NCBI RefSeq assembly: GCF_014385085.1
Contig: NZ_JACRTD010000003.1
Span: forward strand, 124,001 to 188,000
Length of the DNA: 64,000 bases
Origin: Youxingia wuxianensis
Lineage (GTDB): Bacteria; Bacillota; Clostridia; Oscillospirales; Ruminococcaceae
Direction: 5' to 3'
Shown here: positions 18,739 through 27,791 of the stretch, one piece after another
How positions within the stretch are numbered: position 1 is the first letter of the stretch
Layout of the letters: each line of letters starts with the position of its first letter
Made by a program: the position numbers and the translations under genes
The notes under the pieces: model-generated
Told to the model about the DNA's origin: nothing
What the model saw: the letters and a program-made list of their open reading frames with translations, nothing else
Databases searched by the model: none

Positions 18739-19595
18739 TAGCAATTAAGACAGAACAGCTAACGTATACTTATTCTCAGGGAACGCCGTTTGAGAAAACG
18801 GCGGTAGACCATATTGATTTAGAAATAGAACAAGGGGAGTTTGTGGGAGTCATCGGCCATACCGGGTCGGGAAAAAGCACCCTGATTCAGCATTTTAACG
18901 GACTGTTAAAACCATCCTTTGGCCGTGTTCTTATTAATGGAACAGATCTTTGGGCTCCTGATACAAATATCCGCGACTATCGTTTTAAAGTGGGACTGGT
19001 ATTCCAATATCCAGAATATCAGCTGTTTGAAGAAACGGTATTTAAAGATATCGCTTTTGGCCCCACCAATATGGGAATGAACCCGGAACAAATAAAAGAA
19101 AGCGTATATCAGGCCTGCCATTTTGTAGGGCTGAAAGAAAAATATTTGGAAAAGTCGCCTTTTGAGCTATCAGGAGGGCAAAAGCGCCGGGTAGCGATTG
19201 CAGGGGTGCTGGCCATGAATCCGGATATTTTAATTCTGGACGAGCCTACGGCGGGTCTGGATCCAAAGGGCAGGGAACGAATTTTAGGACAGATTAAAGA
19301 GTATCACCGCGCCCGGCATACCACAGTGCTTCTGGTTTCCCATAGCATGGAGGATATCGCTAAATATGCCCGTAAGGTACTTGTGATTAATCAATCCAAA
19401 GTAGCGATGTATGATGATGTTGCAAAGGTGTTTTCCCGCGCTCAGGAGATTACCGAAATGGGGCTTTCTGTTCCTCAGATCACCCGGGTATTTATGCAGT
19501 TGCGCGAACGGGGCTTTGATGTAAATGAAAGTGTATACACCATGGACTATGCCAAACAGGAAATTCTTCGCCTGCTGGCAGAGAAAGGGGTGTAG
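18735..19595 (+). CDS. ecfA2: ECF transporter ATP-binding protein EcfA2
   Basis: Partner ATPase of EcfA1. The start at 18735 (ATGATAGCAATT) overlaps the ecfA1 stop by 4 bases; the longer open frame lies in ecfA1. The 286-residue protein has Walker [16 protein letters not shown]-loop [14 protein letters not shown], signature [13 protein letters not shown], Walker [16 protein letters not shown] and switch His in VSHSMEDI. It forms the asymmetric ATPase pair under EcfT. Confidence 0.97.
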   Translation: MIAIKTEQLTYTYSQGTPFEKTAVDHIDLEIEQGEFVGVIGHTGSGKSTLIQHFNGLLKPSFGRVLINGTDLWAPDTNIRDYRFKVGLVFQYPEYQLFEETVFKDIAFGPTNMGMNPEQIKESVYQACHFVGLKEKYLEKSPFELSGGQKRRVAIAGVLAMNPDILILDEPTAGLDPKGRERILGQIKEYHRARHTTVLLVSHSMEDIAKYARKVLVINQSKVAMYDDVAKVFSRAQEITEMGLSVPQITRVFMQLRERGFDVNESVYTMDYAKQEILRLLAEKGV

Positions 19596-19598
19596 GCG

Positions 19599-20417
19599 AT
19601 GCTGCGAGATATTACTATTGGCCAATATTTCCCCGGCAGCTCGGCAATTCATAAATTAGATCCGAGAATGAAAATTGTTCTTACTCTCGCTTATATTGTA
19701 ATGCTGTTTATCGCGAGCAATCCCATTGGGCTTCTTATTGGTATTTTATTTTTGGTATTTACCTATGGAATTTCTAAAATTCCTCCGCGGATGATCTTAA
19801 AAAGCTTAAAACCGGTAGTGCCTATTATCATTTTTACTTCCGTGCTCAATATGTTTTTTATTGACGGTACGCCGCTGGTTGCCTTTTGGATTATCAAGAT
19901 TACGCTGGAGGGGGTCACTACCGCAGTTGTCATGTCCATAAGAATAATCTGCTTGATTGCGGGGACCTCTCTGTTAACCTATACCACGTCTCCCATCTCT
20001 TTAACCGATGGCATTGAACGGCTGTGCAACCCGCTAAAGCGTTTCAAATTGCCGGTGCATGAGCTGGCGATGATGATGACTATCGCACTTCGCTTTATTC
20101 CTACTTTGATTGAAGAGACGGATAAGATTATGTCCGCCCAGAAAGCCAGAGGGGCGGATTTGGAAACCGGCGGTCTGATGCAGCGGGCGAGAGCGCTGAT
20201 CCCGATTTTGATCCCTTTATTCGTCTCGGCTTTCCGTCGGGCGGATGAACTTGCCCTGGCGATGGAATGTCGCTGCTATCGGGGCGGGGAAGGAAGGTCC
20301 CGAATGAAACAACTGAAAATCCACAGCAGGGATATCTTTTCCGGCATATTTGTAGCGATTTGTATTGTTGGAGTTATTTTAATCAACGTATACGCTCCGG
20401 TGATTTTGCCTATGTAG
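19599..20417 (+). CDS. ecfT: ECF transporter transmembrane protein EcfT
   Basis: The scaffold subunit that couples the EcfA1A2 ATPases to S components in the membrane. The 272 residues hold about five hydrophobic helices and the two coupling-helix Ala-Arg-Gly type motifs; SAQKARGADLE is the family's ARG motif and AMECRCYRGGEGRS the second. N-terminal GQYFPGSSAIHKLDPRMK is typical. Starts 3 bp after ecfA2. The FolT S component at 34.6 kb is a probable client. Confidence 0.97.
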   Translation: MLRDITIGQYFPGSSAIHKLDPRMKIVLTLAYIVMLFIASNPIGLLIGILFLVFTYGISKIPPRMILKSLKPVVPIIIFTSVLNMFFIDGTPLVAFWIIKITLEGVTTAVVMSIRIICLIAGTSLLTYTTSPISLTDGIERLCNPLKRFKLPVHELAMMMTIALRFIPTLIEETDKIMSAQKARGADLETGGLMQRARALIPILIPLFVSAFRRADELALAMECRCYRGGEGRSRMKQLKIHSRDIFSGIFVAICIVGVILINVYAPVILPM

Positions 20418-20427
20418 GAGAAACGCA

Positions 20428-21177
20428 ATGGAACAACAAACACAGCGGCAGCTGTTTTTGCTTTTAAGTTTTAAAGGGACTAATTATCATGGGTTTCAGG
20501 TGCAGGAGAATGCAGTAACCATAGCGTCTACCGTGCAGGACGCGGTGGAAAAGGTGTTTCATAAGCGCCTGGATATCAAAGGCTGTTCCCGTACAGACGC
20601 GGGGGTTCACGCGAACGCTTTTGGACTGACGCTGAAAACAGATCAGGCGATCCCCTGTGACGCTTTAGTACGTGCGATGAACGTAAATCTTCCGGCGGAT
20701 ATTGCTGTATTTGACTGCTATGAAGTGCCTTTGGATTTTCATCCCCGCTATAGCTGCAAAGGCAAACAGTATGTGTATAAAATTTGGAACTGTTCGGTGA
20801 GAAATCCTTTTTTAACCGACCAGCTGTATCATTTCAAATATCCGCTGGATGTGAATCTTATGGACCAGGCGGCAAAAGCGTTTTTGGGAGAACATGATTT
20901 CAGCGCTTTTTGTAGCTCCGGCTCTTCGGTGCAGGATCATGTGCGCAGGATTACTCAGGCGGATGTTACCCGGGAAGGGAATATTGTTTTATTCTCTGTC
21001 ACAGGAAACGGTTTTCTTTACAATATGGTGCGGATCATGGCAGGGACACTGCTTTTAGCCGGCCAGGGAAAGCTGGATTATGCCGGCATTGTAAAGATTA
21101 TTGAAGGCAAAGACCGCGCTCTTGCTGGGCAGACGGCTCCAGCACATGGACTTTGCCTGAATATGGTATATTATTGA
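20428..21177 (+). CDS. truA: tRNA pseudouridine(38-40) synthase TruA
   Basis: TruA makes pseudouridine at positions 38-40 of the tRNA anticodon arm. The 249-residue protein has the catalytic Asp in KGCSRTDAGVHANAF (about 52-66), the FHPRYSCKGKQYVYKI segment and the C-terminal FLYNMVRIMAGTLL. Start ATG 20428 follows TAGGAGAAACGCA. It often follows ecfA1A2T in Firmicutes, as here. Confidence 0.97.
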   Translation: MEQQTQRQLFLLLSFKGTNYHGFQVQENAVTIASTVQDAVEKVFHKRLDIKGCSRTDAGVHANAFGLTLKTDQAIPCDALVRAMNVNLPADIAVFDCYEVPLDFHPRYSCKGKQYVYKIWNCSVRNPFLTDQLYHFKYPLDVNLMDQAAKAFLGEHDFSAFCSSGSSVQDHVRRITQADVTREGNIVLFSVTGNGFLYNMVRIMAGTLLLAGQGKLDYAGIVKIIEGKDRALAGQTAPAHGLCLNMVYY

Positions 21178-21217
21178 CACAATCGATTAGATTTTTTTAG
21201 GAAAGGCGGGCGGCTTA

Positions 21218-22666
21218 ATGGCCACACTGACCGACCTTGAAAAGGTACGTAAAAGCCGGGCGCGCCGGCGTACAATTAGAAACCTACTGGCATTAGCGGT
21301 GGTTGGAATATTGGTATATGGAGCGGTGATCCTAGTAGAAAAGGCCAGCGAGCTGGACCTACAATCTGCGTATGGGGATTTAAAGGCAGAGCTTGCTACT
21401 GGCGCCGGGTATCCGGTAGATTTGCCGGGGGGAAAAATGAGCAGGCTTGCGAATGTGGAAGATTCTATCGTCTTGCTCAGCGACACCAACATCTATACCT
21501 ATAACTCCACTGGAAAACAGCTGATGAACGAGCAGCACGGGATGGGAAAACCAGTGCTGGTCACTGGAAAAAAGAAAATGATCCTTTATGATCGGGGCGG
21601 GAAAAAATTTGCCCTGTATTCCCGTACGGGCTTAGTGAATACCATAGATATGGAGAATATGATCTATGCCGGGGATCTGGCGGAAAACGGAAATTATGCG
21701 GTAGCCACCGGAGCCAGCGAGTACGCGGCGCAAATTATAGCGTTTAATAAAAACGATGAAGAGATTTTTCGCTTTTCCAGCAAAGAGCCAATTATTGATT
21801 TTACTCTGTCGGATAACCGCAATTCTATGGCGGTAGCCACTGTGGATGTACAGGATGGACAATTTAAAAGCACCCTTTCTCAGTATCAATTTAATGTGGA
21901 GCAGAAATTAAATTCTTTTGATCTGATGGATGAGCTGATACTTTCAGTAGAAGCGTTGGAAAACAACATGATCCGAATAATTACGGATAAACGTGCGATT
22001 TTGATGGATGATAATTTGAAAGAATTGTCCGATGTCAGCTATAATAACAAACCTTTGGACCGGATTGCAGGAGAACTGGGGTCCAGACTCGTATTCGTGC
22101 TGGGAAGTTACGATCAGCAAAAAGAGCTTAGCTGCGAAGTGTATGACCAATGGCTGAACCTGCTGGGTGAATTTCCGATTGACCACAGCATCACCAACAT
22201 TGAGGTGGATGAGCAGTATATTTATCTGCTCTCCAAAGACCAGATTGAGATTTGCAGTTACGACGGACAGCCTGCTGCGCAGATAAAGATGAATAACGTC
22301 TATCATATTCAACCTATTGGTGAAACGCTGTACTATTGCACCAATGATATTATCGATACGCTGAATATTACAAAGCTTTGTACGCCGGCGTCTTCCGACG
22401 GGGAAAAATCTTCCCAGAAGGAGGACTCCTCCTCTCAGAGAGATGAAGAAGAGGAAAAATCACAGATAGAAGCGTCCTCGGAGGATGTTTCTTCCTCTGA
22501 AGAGCAAAGCAATTCTGGAGAGGACCCCTCTTCCCAGAGGGAAAGCTTACCTGAGCCTGCAAGCGCCCCCGAACAGGAAAACAGCGATACGCAGCCCTCA
22601 TCTTCCCAGCAGGAGACCTCCTCAGGGCCGCTGCTTGACTATGACAATCTGGAACCTGAAGCATAA
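21218..22666 (+). CDS. DUF5711-type membrane-anchored beta-propeller-like protein
   Basis: A 482-residue protein: short basic cytoplasmic start (KVRKSRARRRTIR), one membrane helix (about 23-42, NLLALAVVGILVYGAVILV), then a large external domain of repeated beta-strand units (e.g. NIYTYNSTGKQLMN, MILYDRGGKKFALYS, IIAFNKNDEEIFRF) that reads as a propeller, and a low-complexity tail from about 385, rich in Ser, Glu and Gln. The layout fits the DUF5711 family of Clostridia. Function unknown. Neighbours (cvpA, pgsA) suggest an envelope role, but the spacing of 136 bp to cvpA does not prove an operon. The Ser/Glu tail could be a wall-crossing spacer. Confidence 0.75.
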   Translation: MATLTDLEKVRKSRARRRTIRNLLALAVVGILVYGAVILVEKASELDLQSAYGDLKAELATGAGYPVDLPGGKMSRLANVEDSIVLLSDTNIYTYNSTGKQLMNEQHGMGKPVLVTGKKKMILYDRGGKKFALYSRTGLVNTIDMENMIYAGDLAENGNYAVATGASEYAAQIIAFNKNDEEIFRFSSKEPIIDFTLSDNRNSMAVATVDVQDGQFKSTLSQYQFNVEQKLNSFDLMDELILSVEALENNMIRIITDKRAILMDDNLKELSDVSYNNKPLDRIAGELGSRLVFVLGSYDQQKELSCEVYDQWLNLLGEFPIDHSITNIEVDEQYIYLLSKDQIEICSYDGQPAAQIKMNNVYHIQPIGETLYYCTNDIIDTLNITKLCTPASSDGEKSSQKEDSSSQRDEEEEKSQIEASSEDVSSSEEQSNSGEDPSSQRESLPEPASAPEQENSDTQPSSSQQETSSGPLLDYDNLEPEA

Positions 22667-22801
22667 ATGAGAGATATTTTCTCCACTGTATAGGAGAGGG
22701 CAGACATTCTTATCTGTTAGGATCGATTGAAAAGGAAGGAAAAGTTTGCTACAATAAAAATAGCCTTAAGCGGGCTGTGGCTGTACAGGAAAGGATTTGT
22801 T
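22667..22801. other. Gap before cvpA; upstream extension judged non-coding
   Basis: An open frame runs from a TTG at 22727 into cvpA, but its predicted residues do not look like the CvpA family and the good ribosome site (AGGAAAGG) sits before the ATG at 22802. I see no RNA or terminator of note here. Confidence 0.5.
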
Positions 22802-23485
22802 ATGGAAGTTCTTATCCCTTTGGTGTTTGATATTTTAGTAATTGGTGCTGTGTGGTTTTACATGCGCCGGGCGTCAAAGCGTGGCTTTTTGCGCACAGTA
22901 ATCCAAATGGCTGCATATATCGCGGTAATTATAGCATCTTCTTTAATAAGTCAGGCGGCGGCGCCGATGATTTATCAGCGGATAGTAGAGCCGTCGCTGC
23001 AAAACTCCATCCAGGAAAAAACGCAAGAAACCGGGGAAACCATTTATGAGTTGATGCCGGATAAATTTCTTAGCCGCCTGGGAGTAACCCAGGAAGATTT
23101 GGATAACTTATTAGAGTCTGTGTCCCCAGAAGAATTGTTGGAAAAAGCGGCGGATGAAACGATTGCTCCGCTGGTAACGTCTATTATCGGGATGCTTGTA
23201 TTTGTCGCATGTTTCGCCCTGTTATCCATGGTGGCATCGGGGATTTTAAGCGCCTTGAATATTATTAATTATATTCCCGGACTAGGGGCGCTTAACTCCC
23301 TATTAGGAGGGGCGATAGGAATTTTACAAGGTTTGTTAATGGTTTATGTATTCGCTATTTTACTTCATGCTATTTTTGGCATGTATCCTGATGGCTGGTG
23401 GCTGTTTACAGAGCAGAGCGCGCAAAATTCCTATCTGTTCAGCCGTTTTTACCGACTAAATTTGTTAGAGGCTTTTTATCTATAG
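22802..23485 (+). CDS. CvpA-family membrane protein
   Basis: CvpA-like proteins have four or more membrane helices and are linked to bile resistance, colicin V production and envelope stress. The start ATG 22802 follows AGGAAAGGATTTGTT. The 227 residues begin with a helix (VLIPLVFDILVIGAVWFYM), then MRRASKRGFLRTVIQMAAYIAVIIASSLIS in family order (helix 2 after a basic loop), an external loop (about 60-120) and two more helices (VTSIIGMLVFVACFALLSMV; AIGILQGLLMVYVFAILLHA), with the Pro-Gly-Leu-Gly-Ala-Leu-Asn region PGLGALNSLLGGAIG typical of the domain. Seven bases before the pgsA leader codon. Confidence 0.8.
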   Translation: MEVLIPLVFDILVIGAVWFYMRRASKRGFLRTVIQMAAYIAVIIASSLISQAAAPMIYQRIVEPSLQNSIQEKTQETGETIYELMPDKFLSRLGVTQEDLDNLLESVSPEELLEKAADETIAPLVTSIIGMLVFVACFALLSMVASGILSALNIINYIPGLGALNSLLGGAIGILQGLLMVYVFAILLHAIFGMYPDGWWLFTEQSAQNSYLFSRFYRLNLLEAFYL

Positions 23486-23512
23486 AAAGTTTTGTCATTG
23501 GAGGAAATGGCA

Positions 23513-24061
23513 ATGAATTTTAATATTCCCAACAGCCTTTCCGTAATGCGGATATTATTGATCCCAGTTTTTTTATGGACCTATTTGACAGCGTCGGGTC
23601 CAGAGGATTATTATATTGCGGCAGGAATATTGGTTTTTTCGGGCTTAAGTGATACGGTAGATGGATTTATTGCCCGCCGTTTTCATATGATTACACAGTT
23701 GGGGAAAATTCTCGATCCTATGGCGGATAAGTTGACCTTGGCATCGGTGATCTGCGCTTTATGGATCAGAAAACCTCAGTGGTGGCCGCTTTATGCGCTT
23801 CTTATCGCCAAGGATGTTCTTATGCTTCTTGGCGGGATTCGGTTGATGAAAAAGAATATCACTATCGAAGGGGCAAAGTGGTTTGGCAAGCTTTCTACGG
23901 TGATGTTTTATGTGATCATGGTTATTATCATCGCGCGCCCGGACCTGCCGGATACGAACATCTTAGTGATGCTGATGGTGCTTGCTTTATTTATGATTTT
24001 TTCTTTCGCAAGATATTGTTTTTTGTTTTTAAGGATGATCCGTTCTTCCAATGGAAGATAG
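23513..24061 (+). CDS. pgsA: CDP-diacylglycerol-glycerol-3-phosphate 3-phosphatidyltransferase
   Basis: PgsA makes phosphatidylglycerophosphate, the precursor of phosphatidylglycerol. The start ATG 23513 follows TTGGAGGAAATGGCA. The 182-residue protein begins NIPNSLSVMRILLIPVF and has the CDP-alcohol phosphotransferase motif DTVDGFIARR...GKILDPMADK at about 38-68, with the four Asp present, in a set of about six membrane helices. The length is typical. Whether it is PgsA rather than another CDP-alcohol transferase rests on the N-terminal similarity. Confidence 0.9.
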   Translation: MNFNIPNSLSVMRILLIPVFLWTYLTASGPEDYYIAAGILVFSGLSDTVDGFIARRFHMITQLGKILDPMADKLTLASVICALWIRKPQWWPLYALLIAKDVLMLLGGIRLMKKNITIEGAKWFGKLSTVMFYVIMVIIIARPDLPDTNILVMLMVLALFMIFSFARYCFLFLRMIRSSNGR

Positions 24062-24198
24062 TGATAACTTTGTTTTTTGCGAAGAAAAAATTACATACTC
24101 TTCATATGCAGTTCATAAGAAATAAGTAGAATGGGTATCAATTGTATTGTAGTGTCCCTAGTCTTGTGGATACTGAGAAAATAAGGTGATTAAGTTAA

Positions 24199-26505
24199 AT
24201 GGATATGTTATGTTCTAGATGCAAAAAACGCCTAGCGGTAGTTTTTATGACCCGCCTTGAAGGAGATAAAACCATCAATGAAGGCCTGTGCCTGAAGTGC
24301 GCCAAAGAGATGGGGCTAAAGCCCGTGAGCGATATTATGGATAAAATGGGAATTACCGAGGACGATTTAGAGTCCATGTCGGATCAGATGATGGATATCT
24401 TAGGAGGCGAAGGAGAAGAAGGGTTCGAAATGGGAGGCGCCCAGCAGCTGCCGTTTTTACAGAACCTGTTAGGCGGTTCCGGATTGGTTGCCTCAGAAAA
24501 AGATTCGTCCGGCGAGGTTCCAGTCAAGCCAAAGGAACGTCCCGCGTCAAGAAATTCTGATAAAACTTCCCGCAAAAATGTGCCGGAAAAAAAGTATAAA
24601 TATTTGGATGCTTACTGTGAAAACCTTTCTCTAAAAGCGGAAAAAGGGAAGATTGACCGGATTATCGGCCGTGAAAAAGAGATATACCGCGTGATGCAAA
24701 TTCTCAACCGCCGCACCAAAAACAATCCCTGTCTCATTGGAGAGCCGGGTGTGGGAAAAACAGCGGTTGCGGAAGGAATTGCTTTGCGATTGGCAAGCGG
24801 CAACGCGCCTTTTCGTTTGGCGGATAAAAAATTGTATCTGCTGGATTTAACTGCTCTTATCGCGGGAACCCAGTTCAGGGGGCAGTTTGAAAGCCGAGTA
24901 AAAGGACTGGTGGAAGATATCAAGGCCGCCGGAAATGTTATTTTGTTTATTGACGAGGTGCACAACCTTGTAGGAGCGGGAGATTCAGAAGGTTCCATGA
25001 ATGCCGCCAATATTTTAAAACCGGCGCTGTCCCGGGGAGAAATCCAGGTGATCGGGGCGACCACCTTTAACGAATACCGAAAAAATATTGAAAAAGACGC
25101 GGCTTTGGAACGCCGTTTCCAGCCAGTTACTATTAATGAACCGTCCATTGACGATACCGTGGATGTGATCAAAGGCATTAAAAATTATTATGAAGCGCAT
25201 CACAGAGTCAATGTCACCGATGAGATCGCCAGAAGCGCCGTAGTCCTTTCCGAGCGGTACATTACTGACCGTTTTTTGCCGGATAAGGCGATTGATTTGT
25301 TGGATGAAGCGTGCTCCTGCGCGGTTCTTCGCAATCCAAAGCTGGCGGAATATGACAAGATGTTCAAAGAGCTTGGAGATGTGAGTGAAGAACTGGATGA
25401 AATGGAAAACAGCACCGATGAGATCGATTATGAAGCGGTAGCAAAACTGCGGGCGGATAAGATTGTATTGGATGAAAAGCTCAAAGAGTTAGCCCCCGCC
25501 GCCTTAGGACAGCCGGTAACGCAGGAGGATCTGGCCAAGGTAATCGAACTTTGGACGGGGATTCCCGCCAGCAAAATCCAAGAGACGGAGCTTCGCCGGG
25601 TAGCCGGGCTGGAGGATGCTCTTAAAGAAAAAATTATCGGCCAAGACGAAGCGGTTCATCTGGTAGCTGCGGCAGTCCGCCGCAGCCGGGTACAGATCAG
25701 CTCCAGACGCCGTCCAGCGTCCTTTATCTTCGTAGGACCTACCGGCGTTGGAAAAACTGAGCTGGTCAAGGTACTGGCCAAAGAACTGTTTAACGATACC
25801 GATCCGTTGATCCGGCTGGATATGTCTGAATTTATGGAGAAACATTCGGTTTCCCGAATCGTAGGCTCGCCTCCGGGATATGTTGGGTATGACGAAGCGG
25901 GACAGTTGACAGAAAAAGTACGCCGCCGGCCCTATTCGGTAGTACTGTTTGACGAGATTGAAAAGGCTCATCCGGATGTGCTGAATATTCTGCTGCAGAT
26001 TTTGGATGAGGGTAAAATTACCGATGCTCATGGTCGGGTAGTTTCTTTTGAAAATACGGTTATTGTTATGACTTCCAACGCAGGAAGCCAGTTTAAGGAA
26101 AGTTCCCTTGGTTTTAACCGCACCCAGGGGGAGATGGCCAAAGAGAAGGCCATGAAAGCGCTCAGTGATTTCCTGCGGCCAGAGTTTATAGCCCGGGTAG
26201 ACGAAGTGGTGGCTTTCCGGCCTCTGGACGAAGAGGACTTTAAGCGCATTGCTGCTTTGATGCTGGATGAGCTGAAAGGACCCTTGGCAGAAAAAGGAAT
26301 TAAATTTGCGTATACGGAAGAGCTGCTGGCCTATATTGCGAAAAAAGCGTATGGCAAAAAGAGCGGCGCCCGGGATTTGCGCACAGTAATCCGTAAGGAG
26401 CTGGAAGATGAAATTTGCCTGATACTGGTACAGGATCCGGATCATCCCCCGGCTTTAATGAAAGCGGGTATTGAGGAAGATAAAATCAAACTTTATACCA
26501 ATTAA
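24199..26505 (+). CDS. clpE: ClpE-type Clp protease ATPase with N-terminal zinc finger
   Basis: A Hsp100 AAA+ unfoldase that feeds ClpP. The 768 residues open with a C4 zinc finger (CSRCKKR...CLKCAKE, residues about 4-34), as in ClpE, instead of the double Clp N repeat of ClpC. D1: Walker A LIGEPGVGKTAVAEG at about 180, Walker B VILFIDEVHNLVGAG. Middle: a short coiled-coil with a UVR-like segment (DYEAVAKLRADKIVLDEKL). D2: Walker A VGPTGVGKTELVKV, Walker B VVLFDEIEKAHPDV; it ends in the D2 small domain. The ClpP loop could be LGFNRTQGEM. No CtsR box (GGTCAAA repeats) is seen upstream. Start: ATG 24199, with AAGGTG 11 bases before; ATG 24205 is an alternative. Confidence 0.9.
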   Translation: MDMLCSRCKKRLAVVFMTRLEGDKTINEGLCLKCAKEMGLKPVSDIMDKMGITEDDLESMSDQMMDILGGEGEEGFEMGGAQQLPFLQNLLGGSGLVASEKDSSGEVPVKPKERPASRNSDKTSRKNVPEKKYKYLDAYCENLSLKAEKGKIDRIIGREKEIYRVMQILNRRTKNNPCLIGEPGVGKTAVAEGIALRLASGNAPFRLADKKLYLLDLTALIAGTQFRGQFESRVKGLVEDIKAAGNVILFIDEVHNLVGAGDSEGSMNAANILKPALSRGEIQVIGATTFNEYRKNIEKDAALERRFQPVTINEPSIDDTVDVIKGIKNYYEAHHRVNVTDEIARSAVVLSERYITDRFLPDKAIDLLDEACSCAVLRNPKLAEYDKMFKELGDVSEELDEMENSTDEIDYEAVAKLRADKIVLDEKLKELAPAALGQPVTQEDLAKVIELWTGIPASKIQETELRRVAGLEDALKEKIIGQDEAVHLVAAAVRRSRVQISSRRRPASFIFVGPTGVGKTELVKVLAKELFNDTDPLIRLDMSEFMEKHSVSRIVGSPPGYVGYDEAGQLTEKVRRRPYSVVLFDEIEKAHPDVLNILLQILDEGKITDAHGRVVSFENTVIVMTSNAGSQFKESSLGFNRTQGEMAKEKAMKALSDFLRPEFIARVDEVVAFRPLDEEDFKRIAALMLDELKGPLAEKGIKFAYTEELLAYIAKKAYGKKSGARDLRTVIRKELEDEICLILVQDPDHPPALMKAGIEEDKIKLYTN

Positions 26506-26548
26506 AAAAGCGTCTGATAACTTTTTAGTTATCAGGCGCTTTTTATTT
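26504..26548. terminator. Bidirectional terminator between clpE and nth
   Basis: AAAAGCG(T)CTGATAACT pairs with AGTTATCAGGCGCTTTT, with A and T runs outside, between convergent genes. Confidence 0.85.
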
Positions 26549-27187
26549 TTACTTTTTTATGTCTGCATAGTGCTTGCAGCACACATTTAACACGCAGGCC
26601 TCGCAGTTGGGACGACGGGCAACACATACCGCTCTGCCGTGAAGCACCAGCCGGTGACAGAAATTATTGGATTCTTCCGGCGCAAGCAGGGGCCGGAGCT
26701 GGTTTTCCACTTTGAGGGGATCTTTTGAATCTGTCAGCCCCAGCAGGTTGGTAATGCGGATGCAATGAGTATCGCACACAATAGCCGGCTTATGATAAAT
26801 ATCTCCCACTACTAAATTTGCGGTTTTGCGTCCGATTCCCGGCAGTTTGGTCAGTTCCTCCACTGTATCCGGAAGCTGGCCGTTATATTTTTCCATCAGC
26901 ATCCGGCACATAGCCACGATATCTTTTGCTTTGGTTTTATAAAGCCCGCAGGATTTGATAATTTCTTCTACATCGGTTACTTGTGCCTTAGAAAAATCCT
27001 CTACGGAGCGATATTTTTGAAACAGGTCCTTACATACGATATTGACTCTGGCGTCGGTACATTGGGCCGCCAAACGGGTGGCGATCATCAGTTCATGGGG
27101 CTTTTCATATGTAAGGGAACATCCTGCATCCGGATATTCCTGCTTTAACAGTTCCACCGCCTGTTGAGCGGCCTTTTTCTTATTCAT
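26549..27187 (-). CDS. nth: Endonuclease III
   Basis: Nth is a DNA glycosylase/AP lyase for oxidised pyrimidines. The 212-residue protein has the HhH motif KLPGIGRKTANLVVGD, the catalytic Lys in that motif and Asp in PAIVCDTHCIRI, and a complete 4Fe-4S site Cys-x6-Cys-x2-Cys-x5-Cys (CVARRPNCEACVLNVCC). The start ATG at 27187 lies 9 bases behind AGGAGG; a TTG three codons earlier is less likely. It is the last gene of a minus-strand unit with the two chromate-transporter genes. Confidence 0.97.
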   Translation of the reverse strand: MNKKKAAQQAVELLKQEYPDAGCSLTYEKPHELMIATRLAAQCTDARVNIVCKDLFQKYRSVEDFSKAQVTDVEEIIKSCGLYKTKAKDIVAMCRMLMEKYNGQLPDTVEELTKLPGIGRKTANLVVGDIYHKPAIVCDTHCIRITNLLGLTDSKDPLKVENQLRPLLAPEESNNFCHRLVLHGRAVCVARRPNCEACVLNVCCKHYADIKK

Positions 27188-27200
27188 ACCAATCAACCTC

Positions 27201-27791
27201 CTAATTTAAGAAGGGGAGCGCAAGATGCAAAACAACTCCCAGCGCGCCGGAAATTAAAATTAAGAAAATAGGGTGAAGTTTTGGTTTCCAGCGGGCGATC
27301 ACCAAAATAGCGGCTACGATAATCAGACCTCTCCAGTTGACTGCCGGAAGCGTATGGGAAGCCAGCAGGCCCTCAAGAGACACGCCATGGAAAATATTGA
27401 CTACAAATATAGAGAGGGCGGCAGAAGCGATCAGCCCAACTACCGCAGGACGCACCCCGGTAAGCACCGCTTTCACCCAAGTATTGTCCTGAAATTTTAG
27501 GAAAAACCGGGCGATCAGCAAAATAATAATAAACGAGGGCAGCACCACCCCTAAAGTAGCGGCCAGCGCCCCGGAAATACCGCCTCTGGTCATCCCTATA
27601 AAAGTGGCGATATTCACCGCGAAGGGACCAGGAGTAGATTCACTGATGGCGATAAAATCGATCATATCCGTAACTGTCATCCACCCGTGAGCCAGTACAC
27701 TCTGCTGTATCATAGGTATCATCGCATACCCGCCACCGATAGTGAACAGACCAATTTTAAAGAAAGTGGTAAACAAAAGAAGATCAAACAT
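27201..27791 (-). CDS. Chromate transporter family protein, second half-size subunit
   Basis: A 196-residue CHR-domain membrane protein with about five to six helices and the CHR motif FTIGGGYAMIPMIQQS near the N-terminus, then SESTPGPFAVNIATFIG and GVVLPSFIIILLIARFFL. Half-size (about 190 residue) CHR proteins come in pairs and act together. The start ATG 27791 has GGAGGAGG upstream and overlaps the end of the first subunit by 8 bases. Substrate may be chromate or another oxyanion; no evidence in the sequence decides it. Confidence 0.9.
   Translation of the reverse strand: MFDLLLFTTFFKIGLFTIGGGYAMIPMIQQSVLAHGWMTVTDMIDFIAISESTPGPFAVNIATFIGMTRGGISGALAATLGVVLPSFIIILLIARFFLKFQDNTWVKAVLTGVRPAVVGLIASAALSIFVVNIFHGVSLEGLLASHTLPAVNWRGLIIVAAILVIARWKPKLHPIFLILISGALGVVLHLALPFLN

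Noticed and set aside
22727..22801. N-terminal extension of CvpA from TTG 22727
   Set aside because: A better ribosome site precedes ATG 22802 and the extra residues do not resemble the family.
25504..26445. A 313-codon open frame on the minus strand across clpE
   Set aside because: Complement of the highly conserved AAA module; no ribosome site, promoter or known domain.
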